Below are positions 1 through 10,346 of a DNA stretch of 64,000 bases, one piece after another. The translations under genes and the position numbers were made by a program. How positions within the stretch are numbered: the stretch's first letter is position 1; each line of letters begins with the position of its first letter. The DNA is taken from NCBI GenBank assembly GCA_951640165.1, contig OX621257.1, forward strand, positions 9,931,201 to 9,995,200, given 5' to 3'. The notes under the pieces are model-generated. The model did no database searches, was not told the origin of the DNA, and worked only from the letters and a program-made list of their open reading frames with translations. This DNA is from Pseudoips prasinana. Taxonomy: Eukaryota > Arthropoda > Insecta > Lepidoptera > Nolidae.

Positions 1-397
1 TAAATTAAATTAAATTAAATTAAATTAAATTAAATTAAATTAAATTAAATTAAATTAAATTAAATTAAATTAAATTAAATTAAATTAAATTAAATTAAAT
101 TAAATTAAATTAAATTAAATTAAATTAAATTAAATTAAATTAAATTAAATTAAATTAAATTAAATTAAATTAAATTAAATTAAATTAAATTAAATTAAAT
201 TAAATTAAATTAAATTAAATTAAATTAAATTAAATTAAATTAAATTAAATTAAATTAAATTAAATTAAATTAAATTAAATTAAATTAAATTAAATTAAAT
301 TAAATTAAATTAAATTAAATTAAATTAAATTAAATTAAATTAAATTAAATTAAATTATATTAAATTAAATTAAATTAAATTAAATTAAATTAAATTA
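1..397. repeat. (TAAAT)n satellite
   Basis: Near-perfect tandem array of the pentamer TAAAT, about 79 copies, with one visible variant near 357. It runs off the left edge of the window. The unit is one substitution from the TAAAA pentamer that reappears at 3101, so it may be the outermost ring of the pentamer gradient into which the adjacent LINE inserted (inference). Confidence 0.97.
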
Positions 398-401
398 ATT
401 A

Positions 402-2045
402 AGACCACCCGTTGCTATGAGTGCCGACATCAAATCTTCTACTCTGGAACAAATTCTTAACCTTTCAAAGCCACTAAATACTTCATTCTCATTCACGCCA
501 ATCACCGAGAAAGACATTATATTATCCATAAAATCCATATCCACCAAAGCGGTAGGCAATGACGGACTTCAACCACTGATGATTACCATCATTACGGAGG
601 AACTTGCTCCTATCTTAACTCATTTAATAAATTGTTCTCTAGAGTCAAGTTTCTTCCCTTCCGCTTGGAAAAAAGCTCACGTTTTACCGCTTCCTAAAAC
701 CACTAATCCTTCTTCCTTAACTCATTACCGTCCAATTTCAATCCTTCCTTTCCTGTCCAAGATCCTAGAGAGCATTGTTCATAAGCAACTGTCTCATTAT
801 CTCTGTACTCACAACCTTTTAAGTCCTTTCCAATCCGGCTTTCGTCCTGGCCACAGCACTGTCACTGCACTTGTGAAAATCACAGACGACATTCGCTTGG
901 CTATGGAACAGAAGCTACTCACCGTCTTAGTCCTACTGGATTTTAGCAGTGCGTTTAATTCGGTAGACGTTGACATCCTTCTTGCTATCCTTTCTTCCTT
1001 GAATGTCTCAGCGCCTGTGATTGCGTGGTTTGATTCATATCTTCGAGGTCGCTCACAGTCGGTCCACTACGAAGATTCTTTCTCTCAATAGTGTGATCTT
1101 ACTGCGGGTGTTCCTCAGGGTGGCGTACTCTCTCCTCTTTTATTCTCCGTTTTTATAAACGCCATTACTAAAATCTTTACTTCTAACTATCATCTCTATG
1201 CAGACGACTTGCAGCTTTATCGGCACTTCAAGGCCAATGACACTAGGGAAGCCATTGCTGCCATCAATAATGATCTTGAAAACATAAGCAAGTGGGCAAA
1301 ATCTTTTGGACTCTTGGTCAACCCCTCTAAATCTCAAGTTCTCATTATTGGTGGCAGACACATGTTTAACACCTTAAATTTTTCAGCCATTCCTCCTGTT
1401 CTTTTCGATGATGTGCCGATACCTTATTCAAAATTTGCCAAAAATTTAGGTGTTTTAATCGACTGTAACCTTTCGTGGAACAATCACGTTGCAGAGGTAA
1501 GCAGGAGGGTATACTGTTCTTTTCAATCTATCAAACGTCTCCAAAAATTCTTACCATTTCAGACTAGAGTTACTCTCGCTCATTCACTTCTACTCCCTCT
1601 TCTTGACTATGCTGATGTCTGTTTTCTTGATGCAACAGAAGAAGTTCTAGATAAGCTCGAACGCCTGCAGAATTTATGCATCCGCTTTATTTTCGGCCTA
1701 AGGAAGTACGACCACGTATCGGAGTTCCGGGCTCAATTGATGTGGTTGCCTATTTGGCGGCGTCGGGACTGTCATATCCTTTCTCTACTTTATTCCATTC
1801 TTCATAACTCTGTTGCTCCCATCTATCTCCGTGAACGCTTTGAGTATCTGGTGCCTAGAGGCAAACCTTGTCGCACAGCTATTTCTCTTCTTCTAAGGAC
1901 TCCTTCTCATACTTCCAGCCGCTATGATGGCTCGTTTACTGTACGCGCAGTACGCCTTTGGAACTCTTTACCACACTTCATACGTGATAGCTCGTCATTA
2001 AGTATATTTAAGAACAGAATTAAGAATCATTTCTTATCTCTTTAA
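402..2045 (+). pseudogene. CR1/Kiri-like non-LTR reverse transcriptase ORF, 5'-truncated, one stop
   Basis: One reading frame is open from the boundary with the TAAAT array to the TAA at 2043-2045, except for a single in-frame TAG at 1089-1091. The TAG sits where relatives usually have Trp before the segment GVPQGGVLSPLLF. Visible RT motifs are NDGLQPLM, HYRPISILPFLSKILE, FQSGFRPGHST, DFSSAFNSVD and YADDLQLYR (catalytic Asp pair). The endonuclease domain and the N-terminal part are missing, as expected from 5' truncation during target-primed reverse transcription. The YADDLQLY box, short C-terminus and microsatellite tail suggest the CR1/Kiri branch; Jockey or Daphne relatives are not excluded. 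The truncation and the stop mean it is not autonomous. Confidence 0.85.
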
Positions 2046-2309
2046 TTTATGTGTATAATAGATATGTAGGTTTTATGTAGTTTATTCTTTATATATATAT
2101 ATACAAATTATTAGGTATTGTATGTAAATATTTGTGTGTATTTTATCAATATTTTTAATTTAATATTTTGTTGTACACTGCTTGTACCCATTATATAATA
2201 ATTTCACTCTCCGAATGGTTTGCTGGAAGAAAATTCATTAATGAATTAAGCTCGCCTATGTACATGACTTTTATTGTAAAGTTTTATTTAAATGTATGTT
2301 TCTGTGTGC
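2046..2309 (+). other. 3' UTR of the CR1/Kiri-like LINE
   Basis: AT-rich 3' UTR between the stop codon and the tail. It holds the block CTGCTTGTACCCA and then TGGTTTGCTGGAAGAAAAT, both found again at 40160-40235. A more diverged version of the second block lies near 52032. These mark three dispersed 3' ends of one LINE family. Confidence 0.75.
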
Positions 2310-3105
2310 AATAAAGAATAAAGAATAAAGAATAAAGAATAAAGAATAAAGAATAAAGAATAAAGAATAAAGAATAAAGAATAAAGAATAAAGAATAAAG
2401 AATAAAGAATAAAGAATAAAGAATAAAGAATAAAGAATAAAGAATAAAGAATAAAGAATAAAGAATAAAGAATAAAGAATAAAGAATAAAGAATAAAGAA
2501 TAAAGAATAAAGAATAAAGAATAAAGAATAAAGAATAAAGAATAAAGAATAAAGAATAAAGAATAAAGAATAAAGAATAAAGAATAAAGAATAAAGAATA
2601 AAGAATAAAGAATAAAGAATAAAGAATAAAGAATAAAGAATAAAGAATAAAGAATAAAGAATAAAGAATAAAGAATAAAGAATAAAGAATAAAGAATAAA
2701 GAATAAAGAATAAAGAATAAAGAATAAAGAATAAAGAATAAAGAATAAAGAATAAAGAATAAAGAATAAAGAATAAAGAATAAAGAATAAAGAATAAAGA
2801 ATAAAGAATAAAGAATAAAGAATAAAGAATAAAGAATAAAGAATAAAGAATAAAGAATAAAGAATAAAGAATAAAGAATAAAGAATAAAGAATAAAGAAT
2901 AAAGAATAAAGAATAAAGAATAAAGAATAAAGAATAAAGAATAAAGAATAAAGAATAAAGAATAAAGAATAAAGAATAAAGAATAAAGAATAAAGAATAA
3001 AGAATAAAGAATAAAGAATAAAGAATAAAGAATAAAGAATAAAGAATAAAGAATAAAGAATAAAGAATAAAGAATAAAGAATAAAGAATAAAGAATAAAG
3101 AATAA
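2310..3105. repeat. (AATAAAG)n tail expansion
   Basis: About 113 near-perfect copies of the heptamer AATAAAG directly follow the LINE 3' UTR. The sister 3' end at 40310 carries only one and a half units. The array is therefore an in-place expansion of a simple 3' tail, through RT slippage at insertion or later replication slippage. Confidence 0.95.
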
Positions 3106-3408
3106 AATAAAATAAAATAAAATAAAATAAAATAAAATAAAATAAAATAAAATAAAATAAAGTAAAGTAAAGTAAAGTAAAGTAAAGTAAAGTAAAGTAA
3201 AGTAAAGTAAAGTAAAGTAACGTAACGTAACGTAACGTAACGTAACGTAACGTAACGTAGGGTAGGGTAGGGTAGGGTAGGGTAAGGTAAGGTAAGGTAA
3301 GGTAAGGTAAGGTAAGGTAAGGTAAGGTAAGGTAAGGTAAGGTAAGGTAAGGTAAGGTAAGGTAAGGTAAGGTAAGGTAAGGTAAGGTTAGGTTAGGTTA
3401 GGTTAGGT
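3101..3408. repeat. Stepwise pentamer gradient leading into TTAGG
   Basis: Consecutive homogeneous blocks keep the same 5-bp register: TAAAA (3101-3160), GTAAA (3160-3220), CGTAA (3220-3258), GGGTA (3258-3282), GGTAA (3281-3385), then GGTTA, the insect telomere unit (3386-3408). Most steps are a single substitution. The following SART-type copy joins directly onto the GGTTA block. Confidence 0.95.
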
Positions 3409-3410
3409 TT

Positions 3411-5897
3411 TCCATCCGGGCGCGTAAGCGCATCGACAAGGAACTTCTCGAGGAGGCCGCCATTGTCCAGGCCTGGTACCGGGAGTCGGAGACGAATGGA
3501 CCCGTCGACGTCGAAGAGGAGGCGCTGTGGTTCCGCGGGGCGATGACGCAAATCTGCGACGCGTCTATGCCCCGGGTCCACACACAGACAGGAAGGCGCC
3601 AGGTGTACTGGTGGACCGCCGAGATCGCACAGTTGCGCGTCGCGTGCGTGGCGGTCAGGCGCCAGTACACCCGATACCGGAGGAGACGTCGTCGGGTCCC
3701 TGACGAAGAGGCCACGCGGTATGAGGTGTACCGCGCGGCGAAGGAGGCTCTGTGGCTGGCCATTGGCGAGGCCAAGACGCGAGCCAGGGAGGAGATGTTG
3801 GAGACTCTGGACAGAGATCCGTGGGGGCGCCCTTATCGTGCGGTTCGAGGGAAACTTCGAGCCGCGGCGCCTCCAATCACGGAGAGTCTCCAACCCGAGC
3901 TGCTGGAGGAAGTAGTGGCAGCCCTCTTCCCGGCAAGAGCGGAGCATACGCCACCGCCAATGGCTTTGCCCACAGCCGCAGAGCCTACAGACGAGAACGT
4001 CATCAGCGTCCCAGAGGTGACACAAGAAGAGTTGAGGGCGGCCGTGATGCGGCTCCGGGCCAAAAACGTGGCTCCGGGGCCCGACGGGATTCACGGCTGC
4101 GTGTTAGCCCTCGCTCTGAAGGAGCTGGGTCCCCAACTGAGAGGTCTCTACACAGCGTGCCTTGAGCGGGGCCAGTTTCCCACCTTGTGGAAATCTGGTC
4201 GTCTGGTCCTGCTCAGAAAGGCGGGGCGCCCTGCAGACTCGCCATCCGGGTACCGGCCCATAGTGCTGCTGGACGAGGTGGGCAAGCTGCTCGAGCGGAT
4301 AATCGCAGTCCGCCTCGTCGGCCACTTGTGCGGAGAGGGGCCGGACCTGGACGAGAGCCAGTTCGGCTTTCGGCATGGGCGCTCTACCATTCACGCTGTG
4401 TCGAGGGTGAGAGTCCTGGCGGAGGAAGCGGTGTCCCGGGGTGGGGTGATGTTGGCGGTGTCCTTGGACATCTCCAACGCTTTCAACACCCTGCCCTGGA
4501 GTTGCATTCGGGAGGCACTGCGATATCATCGGGTGCCTTCCTACCTCCGCCACATTGTTGGGGATTACCTGGCGGAGAGGTGTGTCACCTACGTGGGACG
4601 TGATGGCGGACACCGGCACTCAATGTCGTGCGGTGTTCCACAGGGTTCGGTATTGGGCCCGCTCCTGTGGAACATCGGGTACGACTGGGTGCTGAGGGGC
4701 GAACTCCAGCCGGGCGTGGACCTGACGTGTTATGCGGACGACACGCTGGTCACGGCCCGTGGGAGTTCGCACAGGGAGGCAGCGTTGCTGGCGACGGCGG
4801 CGGTCTCACAGGTGGTGGGCCGCATCCGGCGCCTCGGCCTGGAGGTGGCCCTCAGCAAGTCGGAGGCCATGATGTTCCATGGTCCCCGGCGGGCGCCGCC
4901 GCCCGGATCACACATTGTGGTCGGGGGGGTCCGGATCGCTGTCGAGCCTACCATGAAGTACCTGGGATTGGTGCTCGACAGCCGGTGGGACTTCGGACCC
5001 CACTTCCGGCGGCTGGTGCCCAAGCTGATGGGCGCGGCTGGGGCGCTGTCAACGCTGCTTCCCAATCTGGGGGGCCCGAGCGCAGCCTGTAGGCGGCTCT
5101 ACGTGGGGATCGTGCGATCGATGGCCCTGTACGGGGCCCCGATCTGGGCGGCTGACCTGACGGCCGGTAGCATCGCTGTTTTGCGGAGACCGCAGAGAGC
5201 TATGGCCGTCAGAGTTATCAGGGGGTATCGCACGGTCTCCTACGAGGCGGCTTGTGTACTGGCCGGATCCCCGCCCTGGGACCTCGAGGCGAAAGTACTC
5301 GCGTCACTGTACCGGTGGCGCGAGGAGATGCTGGCGCAAGGCGAGGGGCCGATGCAGCAACACATGGGGCTGCGTCGGTCCCAGCTTCGCGAGGCCCTGG
5401 TGGCGGAATGGCGGGACAGGCTATCGCGCCCAACCGCCGGCCTCGTCACTATCGAGGCGGTCCGGCCGGTACTCGAGCGTTGGCTCGGGAGGAGGCACGG
5501 CTCCCTGACGTTTCGGGTGACGCAGGTACTCTCGGGGCATGGCTGCTTCGGGAAGTACCTGTGTCGCATAAACAGGGAGCCGGACGCCCGGTGTCACCAC
5601 TGCGTCGACTGTCGGGAGGACACGGCGCTGCATACGCTGGCAGAGTGTGCCGCTTGGGAGGAGCAGCGCCGTGCCCTCATTTTTGGAGTAGGCAGTGACT
5701 TGTCGCTGACGGCCGTCGTGAACTCGATGGTTGGCAGCGAGGAGTCCTGGGACGCGGTGGTTTCCTTCTGCGAGACAGTCATCTCGCGGAAGGAAGCTGC
5801 GGAGCGGGAGAGGGAGATTACATCCTCTCATCCGGCCCGCAGCAGACGCACCGGGCGTCGGCGGAGGGCGGACAATGCTCTCTTCCAGCCCCCCTAA
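3411..5897 (+). CDS. SART-type ORF2, partial: linker, reverse transcriptase, C-terminal zinc knuckle
   Basis: The frame is open from the truncation point (3411) to TAA at 5895-5897, 828 residues, with no internal stop. By comparison with the full-length copies it starts at about residue 235 of ORF2, after the apurinic-like endonuclease, so it cannot cut its own target. RT motifs are APGPDGIHG, YRPIVLLDEVGKLLER, FGFRHGRST, SLDISNAFNTL, GVPQGSVLGPLLW and CYADDT (catalytic Asp pair near 4730-4745), then the thumb segment MKYLGLVLDSR. Near the end are CHHC and a following His/Cys pair (CCHC knuckle), and the tail is very basic. It is most like the truncated copy at 22624 and clearly different from the copies at 6241 and 9738. 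Possibly only a relic, although the frame is undamaged. Confidence 0.9.
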   Translation, partial: SIRARKRIDKELLEEAAIVQAWYRESETNGPVDVEEEALWFRGAMTQICDASMPRVHTQTGRRQVYWWTAEIAQLRVACVAVRRQYTRYRRRRRRVPDEEATRYEVYRAAKEALWLAIGEAKTRAREEMLETLDRDPWGRPYRAVRGKLRAAAPPITESLQPELLEEVVAALFPARAEHTPPPMALPTAAEPTDENVISVPEVTQEELRAAVMRLRAKNVAPGPDGIHGCVLALALKELGPQLRGLYTACLERGQFPTLWKSGRLVLLRKAGRPADSPSGYRPIVLLDEVGKLLERIIAVRLVGHLCGEGPDLDESQFGFRHGRSTIHAVSRVRVLAEEAVSRGGVMLAVSLDISNAFNTLPWSCIREALRYHRVPSYLRHIVGDYLAERCVTYVGRDGGHRHSMSCGVPQGSVLGPLLWNIGYDWVLRGELQPGVDLTCYADDTLVTARGSSHREAALLATAAVSQVVGRIRRLGLEVALSKSEAMMFHGPRRAPPPGSHIVVGGVRIAVEPTMKYLGLVLDSRWDFGPHFRRLVPKLMGAAGALSTLLPNLGGPSAACRRLYVGIVRSMALYGAPIWAADLTAGSIAVLRRPQRAMAVRVIRGYRTVSYEAACVLAGSPPWDLEAKVLASLYRWREEMLAQGEGPMQQHMGLRRSQLREALVAEWRDRLSRPTAGLVTIEAVRPVLERWLGRRHGSLTFRVTQVLSGHGCFGKYLCRINREPDARCHHCVDCREDTALHTLAECAAWEEQRRALIFGVGSDLSLTAVVNSMVGSEESWDAVVSFCETVISRKEAAEREREITSSHPARSRRTGRRRRADNALFQPP

Positions 5898-6165
5898 ATG
5901 GGTCCAGGGGCGACGGACTCGGGGGCGTCCGTCGCCCACTACACATCTGGACCCGAGGCGGCGGCGCGACGTGTTCCACGCGCGCCCCTCTTAGACGTTG
6001 CGGGGGGAGTTTAACACCTCACTCCCCCCGCTAATGCGAGGAGGCCCGCAGGCATGGGCCAGCACCAGCTGGGGTTGCGGAAGTATCATTCGTTCCCGCG
6101 ACCCCCGGCGCAGGTGTGAGATGGAACACCGGGGTGGTTTTTAGTCAGTAGGAGTCTGACAGACC

Positions 6166-6189
6166 CCTCCGCCTCCCCCAAGGCGGAGG
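6166..6189 (+). promoter_or_regulatory. 3' UTR stem-loop of SART subfamily A, copy 1
   Basis: Nine-base stem CCTCCGCCT / AGGCGGAGG with a CCCCCA loop, about 30 bases before the poly(A). The same position holds a stem in all five copies here, with different sequence between subfamilies. A 3' UTR RNA structure is known to matter for SART1 retrotransposition; its role here is inferred. Confidence 0.7.
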
Positions 6190-6242
6190 ACATCCATGCA
6201 GGATTTTCCACCCCGCAAAAAAAAAAAAAAAAAAAAAAAAGG

Positions 6243-9230
6243 TTTTCCATCCCGGATCACCCGAGGTGGTTCGGGGTGGACGGGGGTTCCGTCGCTATTT
6301 ACTGGGCGGAATCATCGGGTGGCCTCCATTGCCGCCTCATCCATGGTGGGACAGATTTTGTTGTCATCGAATGGGGCGACGCCGTAGTGGTGGGATGTTA
6401 TATCTCTCCAAACTGCGGCCTTGCCCACTTCGAGGACACCATCGACAGACTGGGCACCTGCATCCAGGGGCTACTCTCACGTCCATTGTTCGTCATGGGC
6501 GACTTCAATGCACACTCCAGGGTGTGGGGGGACGCTCGTGACGACCTGAGAGGGGAAGCACTGATAGAGTGGGCTGCATCACTTAATCTTCAGCTACTCA
6601 ACCAAGGATCGACCAGTACTTGCGTGCGGTGGCAGGGGGAGTCGGTTGTCGACCTAACGTGGGCGACTGTCCCTGCTGCGCGCAGGGTGTCAGGCTGGAG
6701 AGTGGCTGAGGAGCTCGCAACTCTATCAGATCACCGGCACATTCTCATTGAGATGTCGGGCAGGTGCCCAAATGGCGAACTGGGACGCCAACAAAATTCC
6801 GCCCCGCGACGATGGGCCTTGAAGCGATTAGACAGAGATCTGCTTCTTGCTTCTGCCCTCGTCGCGGATTGGGAAGAGTTGGAGGACGAAGCCTCTCCGG
6901 AGGTGGTGGCGGCATGGTTCGGGGAAAGGATGACCACTATTTGTGACGTCGCCATGCCCCGGGCCAGGCCGACAACGAGGTCCTCCGTTTACTGGTGGTC
7001 AGCGGACTTAGCGCGGCTACGGGGGTCCTGCGTCTCTGCGCGCCGCCGTTATACTAGGACTAGAAGGAGACGGCGTGCCTCGGCCGACGAGATTGCAGAG
7101 GCTTACCGAGCATACCGCTTGGCCACCATGGCGTTCCAGTTCGCCATCAAGGAGGCAAAGACCAGGGCGTGGGAGGAGCTGATTGAGGGGATCAACAGGG
7201 ATCCATGGGGGCGCCCGTACAAGATGGTTATGGGCAAGCTCAGACCATGGGTCCCTCCGCTCACCGAAACGCTCGACCCCGAGTTCGTGGGAAGAGTGGT
7301 AGACACCCTCTTCCCAAGGGCCGAGCCCGGTGACTCGGTCGCTCCACCGCGATCTATACCGGACTGGACATCAGATATGGATGTGACGGAGGACGAGCTT
7401 GAGAGCGCAGTAAGGCGACTCGCGGCGCGAAACACCGCCCCTGGGCCCGACGGTATCCCAGGTCGGGCCTGGGTGCTGGCCCTGTCGGTGCTTGGCGGTA
7501 AGCTGCGTCGCCTCTTCTCTCGCTGCCTCCACCTTGGGGTTTTCCCGTCTGAGTGGAAGGAGGCCAAGCTCGTCCTCATCCAAAAGAGAGGGAGAAATGC
7601 GGACTCTCCCTCTTCGTTCCGACCCATTTGCCTTCTGGACGAGGTGGGCAAACTCTTTGAGCGAGTAGTGTCCGCCCGTCTCAGCGGGCACCTGTCACGG
7701 GATGGGCCTGACCTGTCGGACTGCCAGTTCGGCTTCCGTCGCGGTCGTTCGACGGTGGACGCAATCCGGCGGGTCCAATCCCTGTCACAGGACGTCGTTC
7801 GGGAGGGGGGGGTGGCGATGGCTGTCAGTCTTGACATTGTCAACGCCTTCAACTCCCTCCCGTGGTGGGCAATAAGGGAGGCACTGGTTTACCACAACGT
7901 GCCCCCTTACCTACAGGGGATTGTTAGCTCGTATCTGAGCGATAGGCTCATCGTGTACACGGCTCGGGGCGGAGAGGGAATGTCAAGGGAGGTCGATCGC
8001 GGAGTTCCACAGGGATCTGTTTTAGGACCCCTCTTGTGGAACCTCGCTTTTGACGTGGTCCTCAGGACGAGGCTCCCCCTCGGCGTAGATGTCGTTTGCT
8101 ATGCAGATGACACTCTCGTGTTGGCCAGGGGGAGCAATTTCACGGATGTGTCACGGCTTGCCGAACTGGGAGTAGCCTGCGTCGTCGGCAGTGTCCGCGG
8201 GCTGGGCCTTCAGGTAGCGCCTCATAAAACTGAGGCGCTTTGGTTCCACAGCCTCCGTCGGGGCAGGGAACCTCCCAGCACGCGGATTCAGGTGTGTGGT
8301 GAGGCAGTCCAAGTTGGGCAAACCCTTAAATACCTCGGGCTGACGCTGGACAGTAGGTGGGCTTTTGACGCCCACTTTGTCCAGCTGGTCCCCCGACTTC
8401 GCGGAGCGGCGGGCGCTCTCCAGCGTCTGCTGCCCAACCTCGGGGGACCCCGGGAAGAAGTCCGCCGCCTCTACTGTGGGGTTATCCGGTCTATGGCCCT
8501 CTACGGTGCTCCCGTCTGGTCGTCTAGACTGGCGAGAGCTTCCCGCTGCAAAGCTCTTTTGAATAGCGTGCAGCGGGTGGTTGCCATCAGAGTGGTCCGT
8601 GGATACCGGACGATCTCCTTCGAGGCGGCGACTTTACTAGGACGATTCCCGCCACTGGACATCCTGGCGGACATGGACGCGAGAGTTTACGATCTCGTCC
8701 GTGCCCGCTCGGATGCCGGTGGCCAACAACCGGACTGGACAAACGTGCGGCGGGACGCGCACCGACAGGCCTTAGAGATTTGGCGCGAGCGGCTTGAATT
8801 GCCGAGAGGCTCGCGCCAACGCTCTGTCGGTGCGGTCCTGCCGTGGTTTGACGCATGGCTGCTCCGGAAACGGGGCAGCCTAACCTTCAGGTTGACACAG
8901 ATACTCACCGGACACGGGTGCTTCGGTGAGTACCTGTGTCGAATAGGTAGAGAGGCGACACCGTCGTGTCACCATTGTGGCGGCGGCCCGGACTCGGCCC
9001 AACATACACTCGAGGAGTGCCCAGCTTGGGCCCCCGAGAGGCGAGTCCTGGTCGCTGAAATAGGATTGGACCTCTCGCTGCCATCAGTGGTTTCGGCTAT
9101 GCTGGCGGCGACAACCGGATGGAACGCGGTGGCCTCATTCTGTGAAGCTGTTATGCTCAAGAAGGAGGCCTCCGAGCGCGAGAGGGAGCGCAACGATCCC
9201 TCCCGTAGGAGAACGAGACGGCGCCGATGA
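6243..9230 (+). CDS. SART-type ORF2, nearly complete: endonuclease, RT, zinc knuckle
   Basis: Open from the 5' junction (6243) to TGA at 9228-9230, 995 residues. By alignment with the full-length ORF2 copies it lacks roughly the first 45 residues, including the QTNIN and AEPY segments of the endonuclease, so the nuclease is probably dead. Present are GDFNAHSRVW, the SDHRHI endonuclease motif, the linker with repeated Arg, then RT motifs APGPDGIPG, FRPICLLDEVGKLFER, FGFRRGRST, SLDIVNAFNSLPW, GVPQGSVLGPLLW and CYADDT, and the CHHC...H...C knuckle followed by a basic tail. No internal stop. A GTG near 6276 is only the first start-like codon; the upstream codons align, so the true start was lost by truncation. 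Confidence 0.9.
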   Translation, partial: FSIPDHPRWFGVDGGSVAIYWAESSGGLHCRLIHGGTDFVVIEWGDAVVVGCYISPNCGLAHFEDTIDRLGTCIQGLLSRPLFVMGDFNAHSRVWGDARDDLRGEALIEWAASLNLQLLNQGSTSTCVRWQGESVVDLTWATVPAARRVSGWRVAEELATLSDHRHILIEMSGRCPNGELGRQQNSAPRRWALKRLDRDLLLASALVADWEELEDEASPEVVAAWFGERMTTICDVAMPRARPTTRSSVYWWSADLARLRGSCVSARRRYTRTRRRRRASADEIAEAYRAYRLATMAFQFAIKEAKTRAWEELIEGINRDPWGRPYKMVMGKLRPWVPPLTETLDPEFVGRVVDTLFPRAEPGDSVAPPRSIPDWTSDMDVTEDELESAVRRLAARNTAPGPDGIPGRAWVLALSVLGGKLRRLFSRCLHLGVFPSEWKEAKLVLIQKRGRNADSPSSFRPICLLDEVGKLFERVVSARLSGHLSRDGPDLSDCQFGFRRGRSTVDAIRRVQSLSQDVVREGGVAMAVSLDIVNAFNSLPWWAIREALVYHNVPPYLQGIVSSYLSDRLIVYTARGGEGMSREVDRGVPQGSVLGPLLWNLAFDVVLRTRLPLGVDVVCYADDTLVLARGSNFTDVSRLAELGVACVVGSVRGLGLQVAPHKTEALWFHSLRRGREPPSTRIQVCGEAVQVGQTLKYLGLTLDSRWAFDAHFVQLVPRLRGAAGALQRLLPNLGGPREEVRRLYCGVIRSMALYGAPVWSSRLARASRCKALLNSVQRVVAIRVVRGYRTISFEAATLLGRFPPLDILADMDARVYDLVRARSDAGGQQPDWTNVRRDAHRQALEIWRERLELPRGSRQRSVGAVLPWFDAWLLRKRGSLTFRLTQILTGHGCFGEYLCRIGREATPSCHHCGGGPDSAQHTLEECPAWAPERRVLVAEIGLDLSLPSVVSAMLAATTGWNAVASFCEAVMLKKEASERERERNDPSRRRTRRRR

Positions 9231-9636
9231 ACTGGATATTGATACTAATATCCGCTTCATCGGCGCCGGCGCTGGGATCTAATCTCAGCGGGAGAGAGGA
9301 TGCGGCGTCCGGCTGGCTTCTCCCCGGCTTGACGTCGCCCCTGGGACCGCTGGCGTTTGGAGGAGGGGAACTCCACTCGTCTTACATAAGCGGTCCCGGG
9401 AAGAGGTAACCTGTTGTAGCTCAGGTTGCCTAAACGCGCTTGTGCGTGAAGGGGAGGGGAGGAGGCATTTGGCCCCCTCCCGTCCCCGGAGGAGAGTCTC
9501 AGACGCTCAGTGTACAGCGGGGGTACTGGCGAGATCGTTCACGAGTACCCAGGCCCCCCGCTACAGGCATTGTGAGGCTGGCTACCATGGTGGTTTTAGT
9601 GCGTATCCCGGGACTAGCCCGAGTGAGTCCCACATA

Positions 9637-9662
9637 ACCCGTCGCCTCCCCAAGCGGCGGGT
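9637..9662 (+). promoter_or_regulatory. 3' UTR stem-loop of SART subfamily B
   Basis: Arms ACCCGTCGC and GCGGCGGGT form a nine-pair stem with one T-G wobble. It sits in the same place before the poly(A) as in the other copies. Confidence 0.7.
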
Positions 9663-9715
9663 ATGCGTAAGTTTAATGCATTTCCACCATGTAAAAAAAA
9701 AAAAAAAAAAAAAAA

Positions 9716-9737
9716 GGTTAGGTTAGGTTAGGTTAGG
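9716..9737. repeat. (TTAGG)n telomeric repeat between SART copies
   Basis: Four GGTTA units plus GG lie between the poly(A) of the subfamily B copy and the 5' end of the full-length element. This is the longest canonical stretch between two copies here. Confidence 0.95.
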
Positions 9738-10346
9738 TGGCACGTGGTCAGAAAACCTCCTCGTGTGCCCACTGCTTCCAGTCTCTTATGGATACGTCCG
9801 GGGAGAACGGAAGTTGGTGGGACGGTGTGCCCTGGGCGCGGGCAGTAATCATGCCTTGCAATGGGATTTATCCTATTTCAAGGTAGGGTTACTGCTCGTG
9901 GCGAATATTCTGGCAGTGGAGTGGCACCTTATCCAAGTGCTTCTCACCGAGAACCGCTTAGGATAACCGGAGTAGGCGAGCTCGGCATGCACTTACCCTG
10001 CCGCCGGGCAGACACTGGTAGGAGAATTTCTCCTCAAGTGTCATTGCCGTTGTCGTTATCCCGATGATGACGTGTCGTGGTCATGTCTCGCGGCGTTTGT
10101 CGGGACCGACGGGCTTGGCTTAACCGCCCGGCCCGAGAGGAAGAAAACCTCAATAAAAAATCACCCTAATCCCCAGTTATGGCGCGTGGCCATGGGATGC
10201 GTGGCTGACGGGTGGTCAGTCGCGGGCGCGCCTCCAGCCAGGGTACCTGCGGACCCCCTGGTTGGACAAAAATGTACGCTTGCTCGGGTAATGGGGGGGC
10301 TCTACCCGGGTTGACGTTTAGTTCCTCCCCACTCGTGGGATTTATT
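9738..10346 (+). promoter_or_regulatory. 5' UTR/promoter region of SART copy C1
   Basis: 609 bp from the TGGCACGTGGTCAG end to the ORF1 ATG. It is almost identical in copy C2, including upstream AUGs and short ORFs. Retroelements of this kind carry an internal promoter here; no specific promoter motif is identified. Confidence 0.5.

Larger units (their letters stand above)
3409..6240 (+). mobile_element. SART-type element, subfamily A, copy 1 (5'-truncated)
   Basis: 5'-truncated telomere-targeted non-LTR element. It joins canonical GGTTA repeats on the left and contains the C-terminal 829 codons of ORF2, a 3' UTR (5898-6218) with a terminal stem-loop, and a poly(A) tail ending at 6240. The sense strand runs in the TTAGG direction, as known for SART and opposite to TRAS. 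GG follows the tail and the next element begins within a few bases. Confidence 0.9.
6241..9715 (+). mobile_element. SART-type element, subfamily B (5'-truncated)
   Basis: It begins directly after the previous poly(A) with only GGTT of telomeric sequence. It carries nearly all of ORF2 (6243-9230), a 3' UTR with a stem-loop at 9637-9662, and a poly(A) tail to 9715 followed by GGTTA repeats. The protein is clearly diverged from both subfamilies A and C, so at least three SART lineages share this array. Confidence 0.9.

Noticed and set aside
3393..5569. Long minus-strand and shifted-frame ORFs across the SART ORF2 region
   Set aside because: They are shadows of the GC-rich ORF2. They lack any motif, and the same shadows appear in the other SART copies.
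10212..10346. N-terminal extension of SART ORF1 from an upstream GTG
   Set aside because: The sister copy does not keep this extension, while the ATG at 10347/16793 is shared.
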